A stretch of 64,000 bases of DNA from Voacanga thouarsii. Taxonomy: Eukaryota > Streptophyta > Magnoliopsida > Gentianales > Apocynaceae. Where the stretch lies: the NCBI GenBank assembly GCA_026120185.1, contig JANUWF010001631.1, positions 1,488,001 through 1,552,000 of the forward strand, written 5' to 3'. The notes beneath the pieces were generated by a model. The model was not told where the DNA came from and did no database searches. It saw nothing but the letters and a program-made list of their open reading frames with translations. This document shows positions 30,339 through 42,089 of the stretch, piece after piece. A program made the translations under genes and the position numbers. Positions within the stretch are counted from its first letter, which is position 1; every line of letters starts with the position of its first letter.

Positions 30339-31805
30339 TGATAGGGGCTAAAATCACCATTATTTTTTTTAGTTATTTGAAGTTATCTTCAGATATATTT
30401 GTTGTAATAATTAGGCAAATTCATTCCTATTTGACATTTTGCTTGTAAAAAGGGGTTTTGGCAAATTTGTGCATATTTGAGTTAAAATCAAGTAGAAAGT
30501 GAATAATTCCAGAATATACCTTACACCAAGCCAAGCCAAGGGACGAGGCACCGGGTCTATTCTGGTCCAGCAGAGGAGTTCAAGCAACTTTCTGCACAAA
30601 AGCAGAACAGACATTGTGCCATGTTTGGCAAATGTACTTGGCGCATCCATTCCGTCTGTCGATGAGAGCAATACAAAAATAGGGGAAGAACAGAGTGCAC
30701 CTGGCACTCGGTGGGTCGAATGTACTTAGCACTAGGTATGCTCTGGAGGAGAATATTCTGTGCACGAATTTGGTATTTTTCAAAGGATATTAATATTTTC
30801 GAATCCTACTCGGTCAAGACTTCCTAAGCCATGAATTTAGCATCCAAGAGGCCTATAAAATCACAAGAGAAAGGTGTGATTTGAAGGATCCAAGGTATCT
30901 ATTTAATCATCACTCAAAGGAGCATTGTTTAAACGAGGTTTTCAAGAGAAGAAGAATGACTTATCTATGAGTTTTAGATGTCATCCTTTGTTTACTTTTC
31001 TTTAACAATGATGTGCTTAATATTTTGATTTTAATTGGATATTATTTTAGAGATTATAAATTTGTGTTAATTGGAATTTTGGATCAATCTATTATTATAT
31101 TTAGTATTTGATTACTTATTATCATTGGTTATTGATGTAAGTTCTTCTAATTGACTAGGCAAATGATATTAGGAGTTCATTGCATTGATTTCATATTTGT
31201 CATATCTTAATGGACTTGGGAAACGAAGTTAAAATTAATCGATTAAAGTTATCTAAGATTAGTTGATTTCTCCTCAAGCAAAGGGTCATTAGCTAATTTT
31301 ATGTTTATAAGGTATGAGTTTAATTCATCTTTTGATTGCTTTGGTTTGATTGGGAAATCTACAAAATTAATCCAGATATAGTAATTTCATGGATTGGGAA
31401 AGAAGTGGTATCTGCATAAGTTCATGACTTGAGAAACGATTGAATTTTACTTATGTTCCTTCATGATACAAGACGACAATTGATTGTGATAAATGCTAAT
31501 TGATTCAATATTTTGTTTTCAAGATAATTGTCTAGTTACATGAAATTACATCATTGAGTTATATTTAGTTTTTGTCTTTATTTATTTTTCTTTTTATTCT
31601 CTTCTTATTTTATTAGCTAAACAATAAACATTTTGGTAAAGTAAAGTGGGAGCTTAAATTTTCGTGGATTCGATACTTGCAATTCCCTATACTATACGAT
31701 GGGTATACTTGCCCGAATGTGTGGTTTTAGTGGTTGGCATTTTAACTAAAGCTTGATTAATAGTGTTATTTGTTGGTAATATTTTTTTACACTAAAAAGT
31801 ACGTA
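30339..31805 (+). mobile_element. 3' LTR of H2
   Basis: The LTR opens TGATAGGGGC after the purine tract and ends TACGTA (a worn CA). It aligns with the 5' LTR over its whole length, with many single-base differences and small indels, so the insertion is old. The frames on either strand at 30411-30783 overlap conserved LTR sequence and are not genes. Confidence 0.78.
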
Positions 31806-32216
31806 TCCGACACTATTAATGGGTCAAGACTGGTACGTGTTACACTTCATTATTTGATTTATCATAGCAAATGAGTTAATATTTTTAGAATTGAGATCTC
31901 CAGGGTACATTATTTGCTAAGTGTTGTTCTTTCATTCCAATCTCTGGAGTCTTAGCAAGACTTCCCATGGAATAGATATCGGATACAACGTGAAGTAAAC
32001 AAAAGTAGTTGAGAGGGCCAATAAAGCATTCACCACATTAAATAGTAGGAACAAATATCTTGCGTCCACTGGTAGGAATTATTACTTAAGAAGTCCTTAG
32101 CCAAGAAAAATATGTGTTGGAAATAGCTCCAATTGATTCACATGTTGAGTAATGAATTCCCAAAACAAGTACTAGAATATTCTGGCCAAAATTAATTAAT
32201 ATTTTTGAGGGAGTTG

Positions 32217-33106
32217 TGATATGAATTCTTGGTGGCTTTTCTTGGTGTTATGGGTGTTTTAGTTGGCTATGTTTAGCTCAACTCAAAGGAACAAACAAAA
32301 CAGAGATTCTTGTGACCAAAAAGGAGAAAACCAAATAACTACCTACACTCTTTCAAACACTTGAAGAATAAAGCCCCAAAGACTCTCAAGATGAGTAGAA
32401 GGTTATACTATAATCTCACCTTAATATCCTTGAAGCAATAAAGGCAAACAAGAACAAATAGAATAGAGAAAATAGGCACCTAAATATTGAATTTCGAACA
32501 AACTTTAGAGGAACAAAGCAACTAAGACCTATTCAAAGAAACAACATTGGATTATCCAAAAGATTTATAGACTCTTATAAAAGGAGGAATAACCTTTTAG
32601 CTTGGTCTTGAACAAGATGAACAAGGAGTCTAGGGCCTCTCAAGATTCTCTTCTCAAATTTTCAATTCAAGTAAAGTGAGTTGTATTTTCAAATCACTAA
32701 AGGTGCTATTTATACTACCCTAACCCTAGCTAAGTAATCCCTAAGGTTCTATTATAGTTTAGGGTCATAATAAGTCTTTACAAGCAATTAAAATTGAAGA
32801 AAACCAGAGAAAACATTAAAAATGCAGAGTAGTTATTGACTGCCCAGGGTGTAACCGGTGCCAGTTTGGACATCACAGCCAGGTCGGCTGTGTTCTGTCT
32901 TCGGACTGGTCTTGTTGTGATTTGAGGTGGCTGTTGGGGCAGATTGGAGCCGCCACCAGTTTGGTTGCTTGGGGCTGGCGCCGGCCATCCTCTGGTGGCA
33001 TCCATTTTTGTCGAGTTACATCCATCTTTGTCGCCGACCCTTGTCCTTGTTTGGTCACACTTCCTCCTCCTTGATCTTGTCCTTCCTGATGAAGTGGAGT
33101 CCATCA
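32217..33106. mobile_element. 890 bp LTR-like insertion (TG...CA) in C2
   Basis: The segment begins TGATATGAATTC, ends GTCCATCA, and is flanked by perfect AGTTG duplications (32212-32216 and 33107-33111). C1 shows the uninterrupted host sequence (GGAGTTGGCAC). With TG/CA ends and 5 bp duplications, a solo LTR is most likely. Only the last 250 bp are GC-rich, and the small frames on both strands there (32778-33165) contradict one another. No related copy exists in the window and the family is not recognised. Confidence 0.7.
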
Positions 33107-33610
33107 AGTTGGCACTAATTCCATGTTCTAAACTAAATGAGGTATTGTACGGTGAAAGGTGCTGATTGTACAGACATTTTGCTATTGAAAGGGTTCATGT
33201 CAAGCCACTTGGTTTTTTGCACTTTTGGATGGTCATGATGTATTGCTAAATACCACTCATAATCTGCTAAATACGAATTTATTAATTAGAGAATTAATAA
33301 ATTTAATTCTAATTAGAATTAATAAGTTAATTCTCATTATTGATTATTAATTCTATAATGATTAGAATTAATTCATATTAGTTACCAATTGATTAGAAAA
33401 CTAAATGGGCCTCACATAATAAAGGATAAAGCACTTGAGATTTTATTCGATAACATTACAGGGTTAATTATGAAAAGAAAAAATGGTTGTGGTCGAATTA
33501 TAGTTAACTAGAATTCTTTGGTCAAATTGTAATTAGAAGAATTTTATTTCTATTTACAACATACAAAATTCCAATTCTTGAAGGAATTAGTTTCCTATTC
33601 ACGAGCATGT

Positions 33611-33613
<3 letters not shown>

Positions 33614-33651
<38 letters not shown>
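33614..33651 (+). repeat. (CA)n microsatellite
   Basis: An uninterrupted AC dinucleotide run of about 37 bp within LTR C2. It is absent from the corresponding place in C1. Confidence 0.95.
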
Positions 33652-33652
<1 letters not shown>

Positions 33653-34053
33653 TATAGACAGTGTGATTATTGGTGCTATGATAACCAAAAATTGGCAAAA
33701 GAAAAATTATTTTCTTTTGTAGTTGTTTTTCTTTTTTTAACCTACCCAAGCTGCCTTTCGAGTTTTGCTAGCATAAAATTCTATTGTTCTTGAGTGCTCT
33801 TTGTATGGATTAATGTTAGAGGCAATTATGTACTTGAGTTTCTTTGGCTTGACGAAATAATTAAGATTGATTTTATGGTTTTAGCAGACAAGGATCCGCT
33901 AAAGAAGGAAAAATTTTAGTTATGAAAGTGGGCAATGAAAGGTATCTTTCTTGTTTTTCTTGAATCATTCTTCACAGATATGATTTTGCTGGGTTTGGTT
34001 TCTCGTTATTCTTCTGCTTCTTAATGTTTATACGTGGACGAGAGACCTTCACA

Positions 34054-34199
34054 CTCCTTTTGTTTTAGTGCATAAGGTTATGTAAATTAATCCTGTATTA
34101 ATTGTAGTAGTGCACACCCATATCTATCTTCAGTTAAAATTTACGTATCAGGCTAAGGTCCTACTCTTCTTTAATAGGATAGTATATTCCTGTTTATAT
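34054..34199. other. Short stretch between C2 and gypsy fragment G0
   Basis: I see nothing identifiable in these 146 bp. They may belong to the LTR of G0, too diverged to align by eye. Confidence 0.4.
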
Positions 34200-34914
34200 A
34201 TATTAAGCATTTACTCGTTATTCAGTCGAGTGATATCACATGAAGACATGGCCTACTATGACTAGAATATATGGAATGTTACAATTTGTATCAAAGCTTA
34301 TAATAAAGCATAGTAGATTCTATAATATAGCTTATAATAGAATTTATAGTCGTAGATTTATAGAGCTAGAAAATCTTATTGAGCCAAACATAGAAGTAGA
34401 CATAACATATATACCTAAAGCACCTGAGTTAGTTCAGATCTTATGATGAGTCAGAAGAAGAGACAGTTGAGATAGTTGTGATAGCTTCTGAGGAGTCTGA
34501 GGAAGTAGTAAAGATGATGCAATAGTGGAATATGATGTAGGAGATGACCTAAACATTGATGGTTATATAGAGATTGAGGATCAGGGAGGCCTTCGATCGA
34601 ATATGCTCGAGTGCTATTTTATATCTGCTGGCTCTAGACCACAATTTTTAGGACTAGTAATGATGATGCGTAGAGGACTTTGAGTACTTGAAGGCCTTGT
34701 GTATATAGTATGGTGTAAATAGTGGCAGTAGTTATGACTAATTATTAAGGATATGTGCACTTGTATGATATAGTTGTGCTATATTTCGTGTACAAGAAAC
34801 TTTATTTTGTTGTAATATAGAACGGTGTGACCATATAAGTACTAATGCATTGAATCCCATTAGCACTCCAAAGTTAAGCGTGCTTGGGCTAGAATGGTGC
34901 TAGGATGGCTAACC
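34200..34914 (+). mobile_element. Gypsy fragment G0: LTR tip, primer site, leader with 5S-like segment
   Basis: The plus-strand fragment ends its LTR at GGAATGTTACA (34283), followed by a Met-type primer site TTTGTATCAAAGC (34285-34297). The leader matches the reverse complement of about 41434-41907 in element G: shared strings are 'gatgagtcagaagaagag', 'aaggcctt' and 'gtaatata'. It ends in the 5S rRNA-like segment, which is cut at 34914 by the LTR of G. The open frame 34240-34446 crosses the LTR end and is not a gene. Confidence 0.6.
34824..34914 (+). pseudogene. 5S rRNA-like sequence inside gypsy fragment G0
   Basis: Ninety-one bases align with plant 5S rRNA from near its 5' end to about position 90, with roughly 80 per cent identity by eye. 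The box-A region of the internal promoter (AAGTTAAGCGTGCTTGGGC) is intact, and the box-C region reads CTAGGATGGCTAACC. The 3' quarter is missing because the G LTR begins at 34915. The same segment, complete and on the opposite strand, is in G at 41328-41432 with the same upstream sequence. It therefore belonged to the retroelement before both copies formed. Confidence 0.8.
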
Positions 34915-37900
34915 TATAACACCTCATATTTCCATAATGTAGTGGGCTATAACATTGTAGGATGTTGCCCCATCTGATTGATCAAATAAGGGGTCTTTAT
35001 AACAAACTTTACTCAAAAGTAGCAAATTTTTTTCCAACATAGAAAAGTATAAGAATTTAGTTTCTAATACATACACTCACGGGTATAACAGGTCCAAGAT
35101 GTAGCATGAGCCTTTGGGAGTCCATCATACTTTCGCTGCACCTCTGATCCTAAATTTGTCAAAAGTGATAACACACGTGTGAGTGTAACTCTCAGTAAGT
35201 CTCGTGTGCGCTAGTGTTTTATGAAAGAATCAGGACACATAAAAACTTTGTGAAACACGAAATTATTTTCCTACTAGAAGTAACTTTTAAACTCTCTAAA
35301 GTAGATTTTATTTAGAACTCAATCATTTTTGGAAAATAATATTTCAATTACAAATCATTGCCCCGATTTCCACATCACAGGAACTTCTCCAATAGAAGGT
35401 CGGCCTGTATGCAAAGCTTCAGAAGGCTTCACCTTTGGCGCCACATATCATTGTGCTTAGACTATAGCCTACTGCACTCAACTATGCATCATCGGAAGTG
35501 TAAGTACACCGTAGCATACCATTGACATCAAATTCTTGCTTGCGCTAAGAAGTCAAGTTAGTGTATACGCCAAGTATTCAAATTAGTGCTAACGCTAAGT
35601 ATTCAAGTTATTGCATGCACCAAGTGTTCAAGTTAGTACTTACGCCAAGTATTTGAGTTCGTACATACACCAAATATTCAATTTAGTACCTACGCTAAGT
35701 ATTCAAGTCAGTGTATACGACAAGTATGCAAGTTAGTGCTTACACCAACTGTTGAAGTTAGTGCATATGCCAAGAATTTAAGTTAGTGCATGCACCAAGT
35801 ATTCAAGTTAGTGCATACAATAAGTATCTTAGTGCTAATCCCAAGTATTCAAGTTAGCGCATATGACAAGTATTCAAGTTAGTACATATGCCAAGTATTC
35901 AAGTTTGTGCATACTCCAAGTATTCAAGTTAGTGCATATGCCAAGTATTCAAGTTAGTCTTATATTGGACACAAGGATTGACAGGTTCAAGAAATCAATA
36001 ATTCAAGATTCATATTGTTCATTGTGTTTCCAAATCCATATAGAAGGCTTGCACTTGGGCACATCATAAAACCATTTTCCATATTAGGAAGAACGTTTTA
36101 CCAAAATCAGGATTTGAAAATTGAAAAGATCACGTGAGATATTTCATATTCAAGATATTCAAGAAATCGAGTACTTGTTAGTGCTTTCAAACTTAAGTGT
36201 ATTGTTTAACTTGTTGTATCAGGAAGCATTAATTGTATCAGAAAAGCACATGATCATTTCAGTACTCGATCACGAAAATCATTTCCAAGGGTATTCGGGT
36301 AATTTTACCCATACCCAATTCCAAAAGGACTTTCTGATGGTATTCGGGTCATTTTACCCAACCCGATTTGAAAAGTGTTCACAAAAGTTCCAATGAGGAT
36401 ATTTCGGCCATTTACTGAATACCTTATTCCAAAGGTTTTCATAAAACATTCCAATAAGGACATTTGGATTATTTTCCAAATATTCGATTCTAAAAGGAAC
36501 TCATTTCAAGAAATCCAAAATTCTAATCCGAAAAGAGGATTAAATTCAAAGTTTCTAAACATGTTATCATAAAATGATCCAATAAGGGCATTCCAGTCAA
36601 TTCATGAATACTCGATTCCAAAATTTACCAAATCCTGAAAATCAGATATTTTTAATTGAAAAAGGACTATATTCACAAATTCATGCTTTTATCATCCATT
36701 AAGGTTTCTAAGTCAAATATGAATTTCATTCGAGCCCTAAGTGGCATAAAAGTAATTTTTGCTCAGAAAAACCTTAAATATGTTTAGGAATTTTCAAAAC
36801 GGTATAAAACGTAGAATTTAATGGAAAAGTAAAGCACATTAACTTTCAAGAGGTTTTAAAAATCAAAGAGACTCACCTCGCGTTTTGATTAACTTTTCCT
36901 GTTCACGGCCGTTCGACAACCGTTTCCTCCGTTTTCAACATATCATTGATCGTTTACTGATAAACCCGCACCAAACATTGTTTTTAGGTTCTATTGCGTT
37001 TGGTCAAAAAGTAGTTGAAGTCTAGTCAACATGAGCAATAGGTAGTTGACGTCCAACTGACTTTTAGCCGATGGTTAGCCGACGGGGATGATAGTTAGCT
37101 AATGGTAAAGGGAAACATTCAACTTCCGTTCACGTCGTTTTTTCACCGTTTGTTCAATTCTTTCATTTTTCTTTTTCCATATCCTTCATCCCTTCATATA
37201 CAATGGATTCACTCAATATTTCTCATCCATTTAATCCAAAATTAAACAATTATTCTTCCTTAAGTTCATTCACTTTCCAAGCAAAATCCTCAAATTTCGC
37301 TACTTTGACACACAATTTTGTTTCGCACATAACTTTCAATCCACAGCTCCGACTTGGCTCTTTGATATACCAAAATGACTACAATACTCTTAACTTTAAT
37401 TATCAAGAATCCTTTTTCAGAGTTCTTGTTCCCATGAAATGATACAGGGCTAAAACAATCCCAGTAGTTTTCCATCAATTCTACTATTCATGCTGTCATT
37501 TGTTTTCCTTTAGCCTTTGACACCTTAAGAACATTAATTCATTCAGTTTTCCTTCAAATCGTCTCTGATTTTGTAATTTCAGATTTCAACAGCTTACAAA
37601 AGTCATGCTTTTCAACACAAGTTAACTTCTTCTAATAAAAAACTAGTATAATTCATTTTTTCCAACCAAGTAATTTCCATTTTCATTCTACTTTGGTCAT
37701 CATCTCATCAAGCAAAATCAATCCTTCAAATAACCATGAATATTCAGTCCTCCTCACACAAAACAATATCAATAAGTCTTCTAGGCAGCCAACACACATA
37801 GACACATAAAAAGTTCATCAACAAAGTTTATAAACACTAGCTTTTGATCCAAAATCAAGACATGAAAATCATATTTTCATGTTAAAATTGATATCATTAT

Positions 37901-38961
37901 GATCACCATTCACCCAACAACAACTTTAATTCAAGTAAGGTAAGGTTTTACCTTGAATTTAGAGCTCTTTGGTGTGCTTTGCTCCAAGAACCTTTTAAGA
38001 ACTCACACACTACACCAAGAACACACATTAGCTACCTTTTTCTTTCTTTTTGCTATTTTTTAAATTTATTTTCCTTTATTTCTCTCCCCTTGAGGCTACT
38101 GAAATTTTCTAGCTGTATCACATCCTTCCCACCACCATTCTCATCAGAATTTTGGCTAAGAAAATATTAATTCAATTATGTATATGGCGGTTAAAACATA
38201 GGTGTCTTCCAATGGAAAACATAGGTGTGCTAGTTTTTTAGCTTATTTTCATCCATTCAACCACCTTCTTACATTCCAAGTATTAGGCATTAGCATTGCA
38301 CATGACCTTAATTAAATGGCCCACCAATGATGTGTTTCAATCATAAAAATGCACATCAGTCGTCCATTTATTTTGTAATTCTTTAATTCCATGCATCTTG
38401 CATGAATTCTTTATGGATCCTCTCATAAGTTGACACATGTCCAAGGCTACCAATCACAAAATGCCACATGTGCAAATTTTTTACTGCATTTTCCAATTTT
38501 TTTTCTCCGAAATGAAAAAAAATCGAATTCGAAACGAAAAAATATTTTATTTCACCATTCAACTCCAAAAATTCAAGTAAATCTATTGGTATATATAAAT
38601 CCTTCAATTCTTGCTTACTTTGGTCAAATTAACGGTCAAAGTCGCGAGCGTCGTTAAAAGGACAAAAATGCCCTCGATAACCCAAATAGTATAATTCACA
38701 CCAATATGTGCATCTCATCACACTGATCAATTTCCCTTCTCAGTGCACCATCGAATTCTTATTTTATTGACAATAATAGCCTTTCAAAGATTTGTGGTAC
38801 GGATCGAACTAATCCAATAATTACATCTCAGTCCAGACAAAATATTATTATACAAAAATATTCGATTCATTACACTGATAATCTTTTGTTCTGGCCATTG
38901 ATATAAATTGTCATCCTATTATAAGTAGTAGCCAATCAAAGGCAAAATGCAGGGTATTACA
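34915..38961 (-). mobile_element. 3' LTR of gypsy G
   Basis: A 4047 bp LTR. On the minus strand it opens TGTAATACCCTGC next to the polypurine tract and ends GTGTTATA. It matches 41908-42089 plus 54482-57353. It contains a 25 bp minisatellite (35554-35958). None of its short frames is maintained in the other LTR. Confidence 0.78.
35554..35958 (+). repeat. 25 bp minisatellite, about 16 units, in G 3' LTR
   Basis: Units of CAAGTTAGTGCATACGCC plus AAGTATT follow head to tail, with 1-5 differences per unit. One unit near 35820 is four bases short. The 5' LTR has about nine units at 54923-55152, so the array changed length after the two LTRs separated. Confidence 0.9.
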
Positions 38962-39053
38962 TTCTCCCCTCCTTACAAAAAATTTCATTCTCAAAATTTA
39001 GATTTGCTTTAATTCCATCAAGCGTTTATTTCTAATTTCTTCTACCATCTAGT
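38962..39053 (-). mobile_element. G internal region, 3' end with polypurine tract
   Basis: The polypurine tract AAGGAGGGGAGAA (minus strand, 38974-38962) directly precedes the 3' LTR. The rest is AT-rich and non-coding, ending at the CTAGT duplication of E1. Confidence 0.65.
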
Positions 39054-40833
39054 TGCTGGGAAATATGCCCTCTTAGACTAAGTTTCTGATGTAAATATCA
39101 AATGTTTTAATAAAAGAATTTATTTTCAGAAATTGTTTGTGAATTTACATTTTATTTGTGCACAATTACGTTTGGAAAAGACCCACTGTGTTTAAGTAAG
39201 TGGTCCATGTAAATCGAGATCTTTCATAGTAAAGTATGGATGATGGGTTACTTACCACATAAATGTTTGTTCTTAACTGATTGATGAGAATAGGAATCTT
39301 ACCATGTTTAGGTTATTATGTTGTGAATTCCAAATGGGGAATGGCTTACCTTTAGCCAGTGAGTAGTCCACTCACTTCATGACATAAGAGTTTTTCGAAT
39401 ACGTAGAACAGGACCAGTAGTAGTGGTTTCAAAAAGTACTATATGGTAAAAACCTAAACTACAATTGCTACAGTATGGACTTGTACTATATACCTTGAGT
39501 ATGAGTTGATGGTCTGACGAAGCTGGAAGTATGTACTTTGATATGCTATAGTTGAGGTTCTATCGTTGGGCCAATATACTTGCATGTTAGATATGTGTGA
39601 CTAGTTAGTTAAGACAAACTTGTATAAGATAGTTTCTATACTATATCACCCCGTGTGGTTGTCTACATGATCTAAATATCTAGGGCCCTAGGAAACATGA
39701 CTTGGATGTTTTCTTTAGGGTAGCTCCCTTGGAAAGCGGAAATAATCCAGGAAGTCGTGGACCAATGGACTAGAAGCCTAAGGATGATAGATGTCATTTA
39801 GAGAGGTGTTAGTAAACTTCTTCTTCTCTAAATGTACAACGATGTATAGAGGGGTATTTTAGTCATTACACCTGTAAGTCGGAGACTTTGCTAACACAGC
39901 ATTGTTCTCGGGGTCAATATTTCCTTATTGTAATATTAGGAAATATTTAAAATGGAAAATACATCTATATATAGGCAAGGTTATTTTGGTCATTTTAGCT
40001 GCCATGGCGGTGTGTCTTTTGGTTCCTAGTATAGACCTTGAGTCCTAATTAAACACAGGGTAATGAATTGGTCTTAAATTAAATTAAATGTAATTTATTT
40101 TATTCAAGTAGCCTAATTTAATTATTGGGCTAGAATAAAATAAAGGTCCATGGAGAGAGAGAATTAATTAAATTAGTTTGGTGGGTTAATTAATTGTTCA
40201 AGGCTTTAGCCTAGTCTGAATAATTAAAGATTAACTTAGGACTAAACTAATATAAGCTTGTTAATTGGACTACTTTATTTGGGCTGGGAAATTAATTTGG
40301 TTATAATTAGAATAATTAATTTAGTCCAAAAGGCTAAACTAAGAGTCCAATGGGCTAGTTCAGTTTAACCTAGGGTTTTATTTAGGTTAAACAGGAGGAT
40401 TGAATACAACGTATTTTTCACTGCTTCATTCTCTGTGAAAACAGAGACGCCTCTCACTCTCTCTCTCCAAGAAAGTTCATTAGCCCTGTAAGTTGTTCAC
40501 CGAACTGGATTAGGCAGGTCATATACTGGAAGTTCTAGAGTTCGGCATTCACCTATATGCAAAGACGGAGTAGGAGGATTGCAGAAATTGCACTAGAAGT
40601 TTCCACCAGCACACCTTCCCCAGTTCCACACATTCTAGTCCAGCTAACTTTGAGAACAAGGAGAAAAGATTAGAAATTTTCCCCTCCGAATCTGGACAGA
40701 GCGCAACCGATGCCGGCTAAGGTTGTTGGAGCCGGCGCTGGCTTTGTTTGGGAGTTCCCCTATTCTTCAGTTTTCCAATTTTTCAATTTTTGCTTCCGCT
40801 GCATGCTCTGTGTTTTCCCTTTCTAGGCCTTTA
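39054..40833 (+). mobile_element. Solo LTR E1 of a copia element
   Basis: A 1780 bp LTR runs from TGCTGGGAAATATGCCC to AGGCCTTTA, with perfect CTAGT duplications at 39049-39053 and 40834-40838. It matches both LTRs of E2 (42090-43866, 52680-54481). Joining the flanks restores the G internal sequence. Only one LTR and no internal region are present. Confidence 0.88.
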
Positions 40834-41060
40834 CTAGTCCTTCTTTACCCCACATGAATTCTGATGGGTCCTTTGTTTCCCCGTAACTCTCTAGATTTAA
40901 ATTCCTCATGAGCAAATGGGCCATCTTCTTGTTTCTTAGTATATAGACAAGTGGCTAAAGTATGTCCCTTTTTTGCACATTGATAACATGGTCTAAGTCT
41001 CTTCCAAGTGTGTCTGCCCTATTGACAGTAGGTGCATTAAACATATTCCATTCTTCTCTT
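40834..41060 (-). pseudogene. G gag C-terminal fragment with zinc knuckle
   Basis: The minus-strand frame contains CYQCAKKGHTLATC (40988-40947), a complete CX2CX4HX4C nucleocapsid zinc knuckle. It is preceded by RHTWKRLRP and followed by a hydrophilic tail that stops near 40845. In active gypsy elements this domain binds the genomic RNA. The N-terminal gag and all of pol are absent. The frame runs only about 70 residues before the leader-like sequence, so an internal deletion has joined gag to the 3' end. Confidence 0.7.
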
Positions 41061-41327
41061 TAAGTTTACTTTATAAGACATCACGCAAATGTATACATCT
41101 CAATACTTCCTAATCATATGACATGAAATAGAAGAAAAATTTTATTTAGCACATATAAACATGATCTCTTGAGAAATTCTCATATTCTTTCAGCCTAATA
41201 AGACACCATCTCATAAATCATTCTCGTATGATCTATATTTAAACCTCATGTATTTATATCATTTTGCATATAGATCATACTTTTGTTTCCTTAAACAGCC
41301 ATAAATCACTTTCTATCAACTTTCATG

Positions 41328-41432
41328 CGTACTTCCCAGGGCTTAGCCATCCTAGAATTTCTCTAACCCAAGCACATTTAACTTCAAATGTCTGATGATT
41401 CCTGGTATATTAGTATTGATATAATCATATCC
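41328..41432 (-). pseudogene. 5S rRNA-like sequence inside gypsy G
   Basis: About 105 bases on the minus strand align with plant 5S rRNA from its 5' end to about position 105, ending CTGGGAAGTACG. More changes have accumulated than in the G0 copy: the box-A region reads AAGTTAAATGTGCTTGGG. It lies some 460 bp downstream of the primer site, in the same position as in G0, and about 340 bp upstream of the zinc knuckle. An independent 5S pseudogene at this exact place in two elements is unlikely. Confidence 0.75.
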
Positions 41433-41893
41433 TTTCATATATTACGATAAACTTGGACTTTTAGCACTCAAATATAATACTAAAACACTATACAAGTGTG
41501 CATATTCTTATTCACACAATTCAAATCATGCTATACGCATAAGGCCTTTAAGTGTTCAACCTCCTTTATTCCTCATCTCACTATTACTGGGCCCAAAATA
41601 GAATGTTCAGAATTAGTAAATAATTCATATATAAGGTCTCTCTGACCTCCGTCCATTTGCTATTTTTCGAATTTGAGGCCATAGACCATTTTCAGGGATA
41701 TTAGATTTGTCTTGAATCACTCTTCTTCTGGCTCATCAAAATAAATTACACCTCGAAGTCACATGTCATATCTACTCCAATATCCAGACACTATCACTAT
41801 CAATTCACATTTACTTATATAATGACGGATTCCCTAATATCCCGTTAGAGGGTCAGGTATATTCTATTAGAAGCTCATTTATGATTTCCAATA

Positions 41894-41907
41894 TACTTTG
41901 ATACAAT
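41894..41907 (-). other. Primer-binding site of gypsy G (tRNA-Met type, worn)
   Basis: The minus strand reads AATTGTATCAAAGT directly after the LTR end GTGTTACA. The usual Met-type site is TGGTATCAGAGC, so two or three bases have changed. Confidence 0.6.
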
Positions 41908-42089
41908 TGTAACACACTATATTTCCGTAACGTAGTGGGATATATCTTTAAGGGATGTCATCTCGTTTGATTGCTCAGACAATGGTCTTTATATCAAATT
42001 TTACTCTAACGGTAGCGGAAAATTATTTTTCCAATATAGAAAAGTACAAGAATTTAGCTTCTAATACATACACTTACTAGTATAATGGG
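41908..42089 (-). mobile_element. 5' LTR of gypsy G, 3' tip (split by E2)
   Basis: The segment aligns with 34915-35085 of the 3' LTR. It stops at the ATGGG duplication of E2 and resumes at 54487. Confidence 0.75.

Larger units (their letters stand above)
26121..31805 (+). mobile_element. Non-autonomous LTR retrotransposon H2
   Basis: This is a complete LTR-internal-LTR structure of 5.7 kb, inserted in LTR C2. The 5' LTR is 26121-27594, the internal region 27595-30338, and the 3' LTR 30339-31805, preceded by a degenerate polypurine tract. Comparison with C1 shows the host sequence continuing from ...GATAGGATAT to ACTATTAATG. The flanks GATAT and GACAC differ by two C-to-T type changes and probably represent the decayed target duplication. 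There is no pol. Three frames in the first 1.1 kb of the internal region (27819-27989, 27990-28316, 28353-28727) have relatives in H1. Confidence 0.8.
31806..34053 (+). mobile_element. LTR C2, right part (contains an 890 bp insertion)
   Basis: The alignment to C1 resumes at C1 position about 9625 and continues to the end (ACCTTCACA at 34053). The 32217-33106 insertion and a CA repeat at 33614-33651 are additions relative to C1. No internal retroelement sequence follows. Confidence 0.65.

Noticed and set aside
34824..34914. A functional 5S rRNA gene
   Set aside because: About one fifth of positions differ from plant 5S and the 3' quarter is missing. It is part of a retroelement leader, so I list it as a pseudogene.
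35554..35958. Regular repeat array that could be mistaken for a CRISPR array
   Set aside because: The 25 bp units are contiguous, with no spacers, and the array lies in an LTR of a plant gypsy element.
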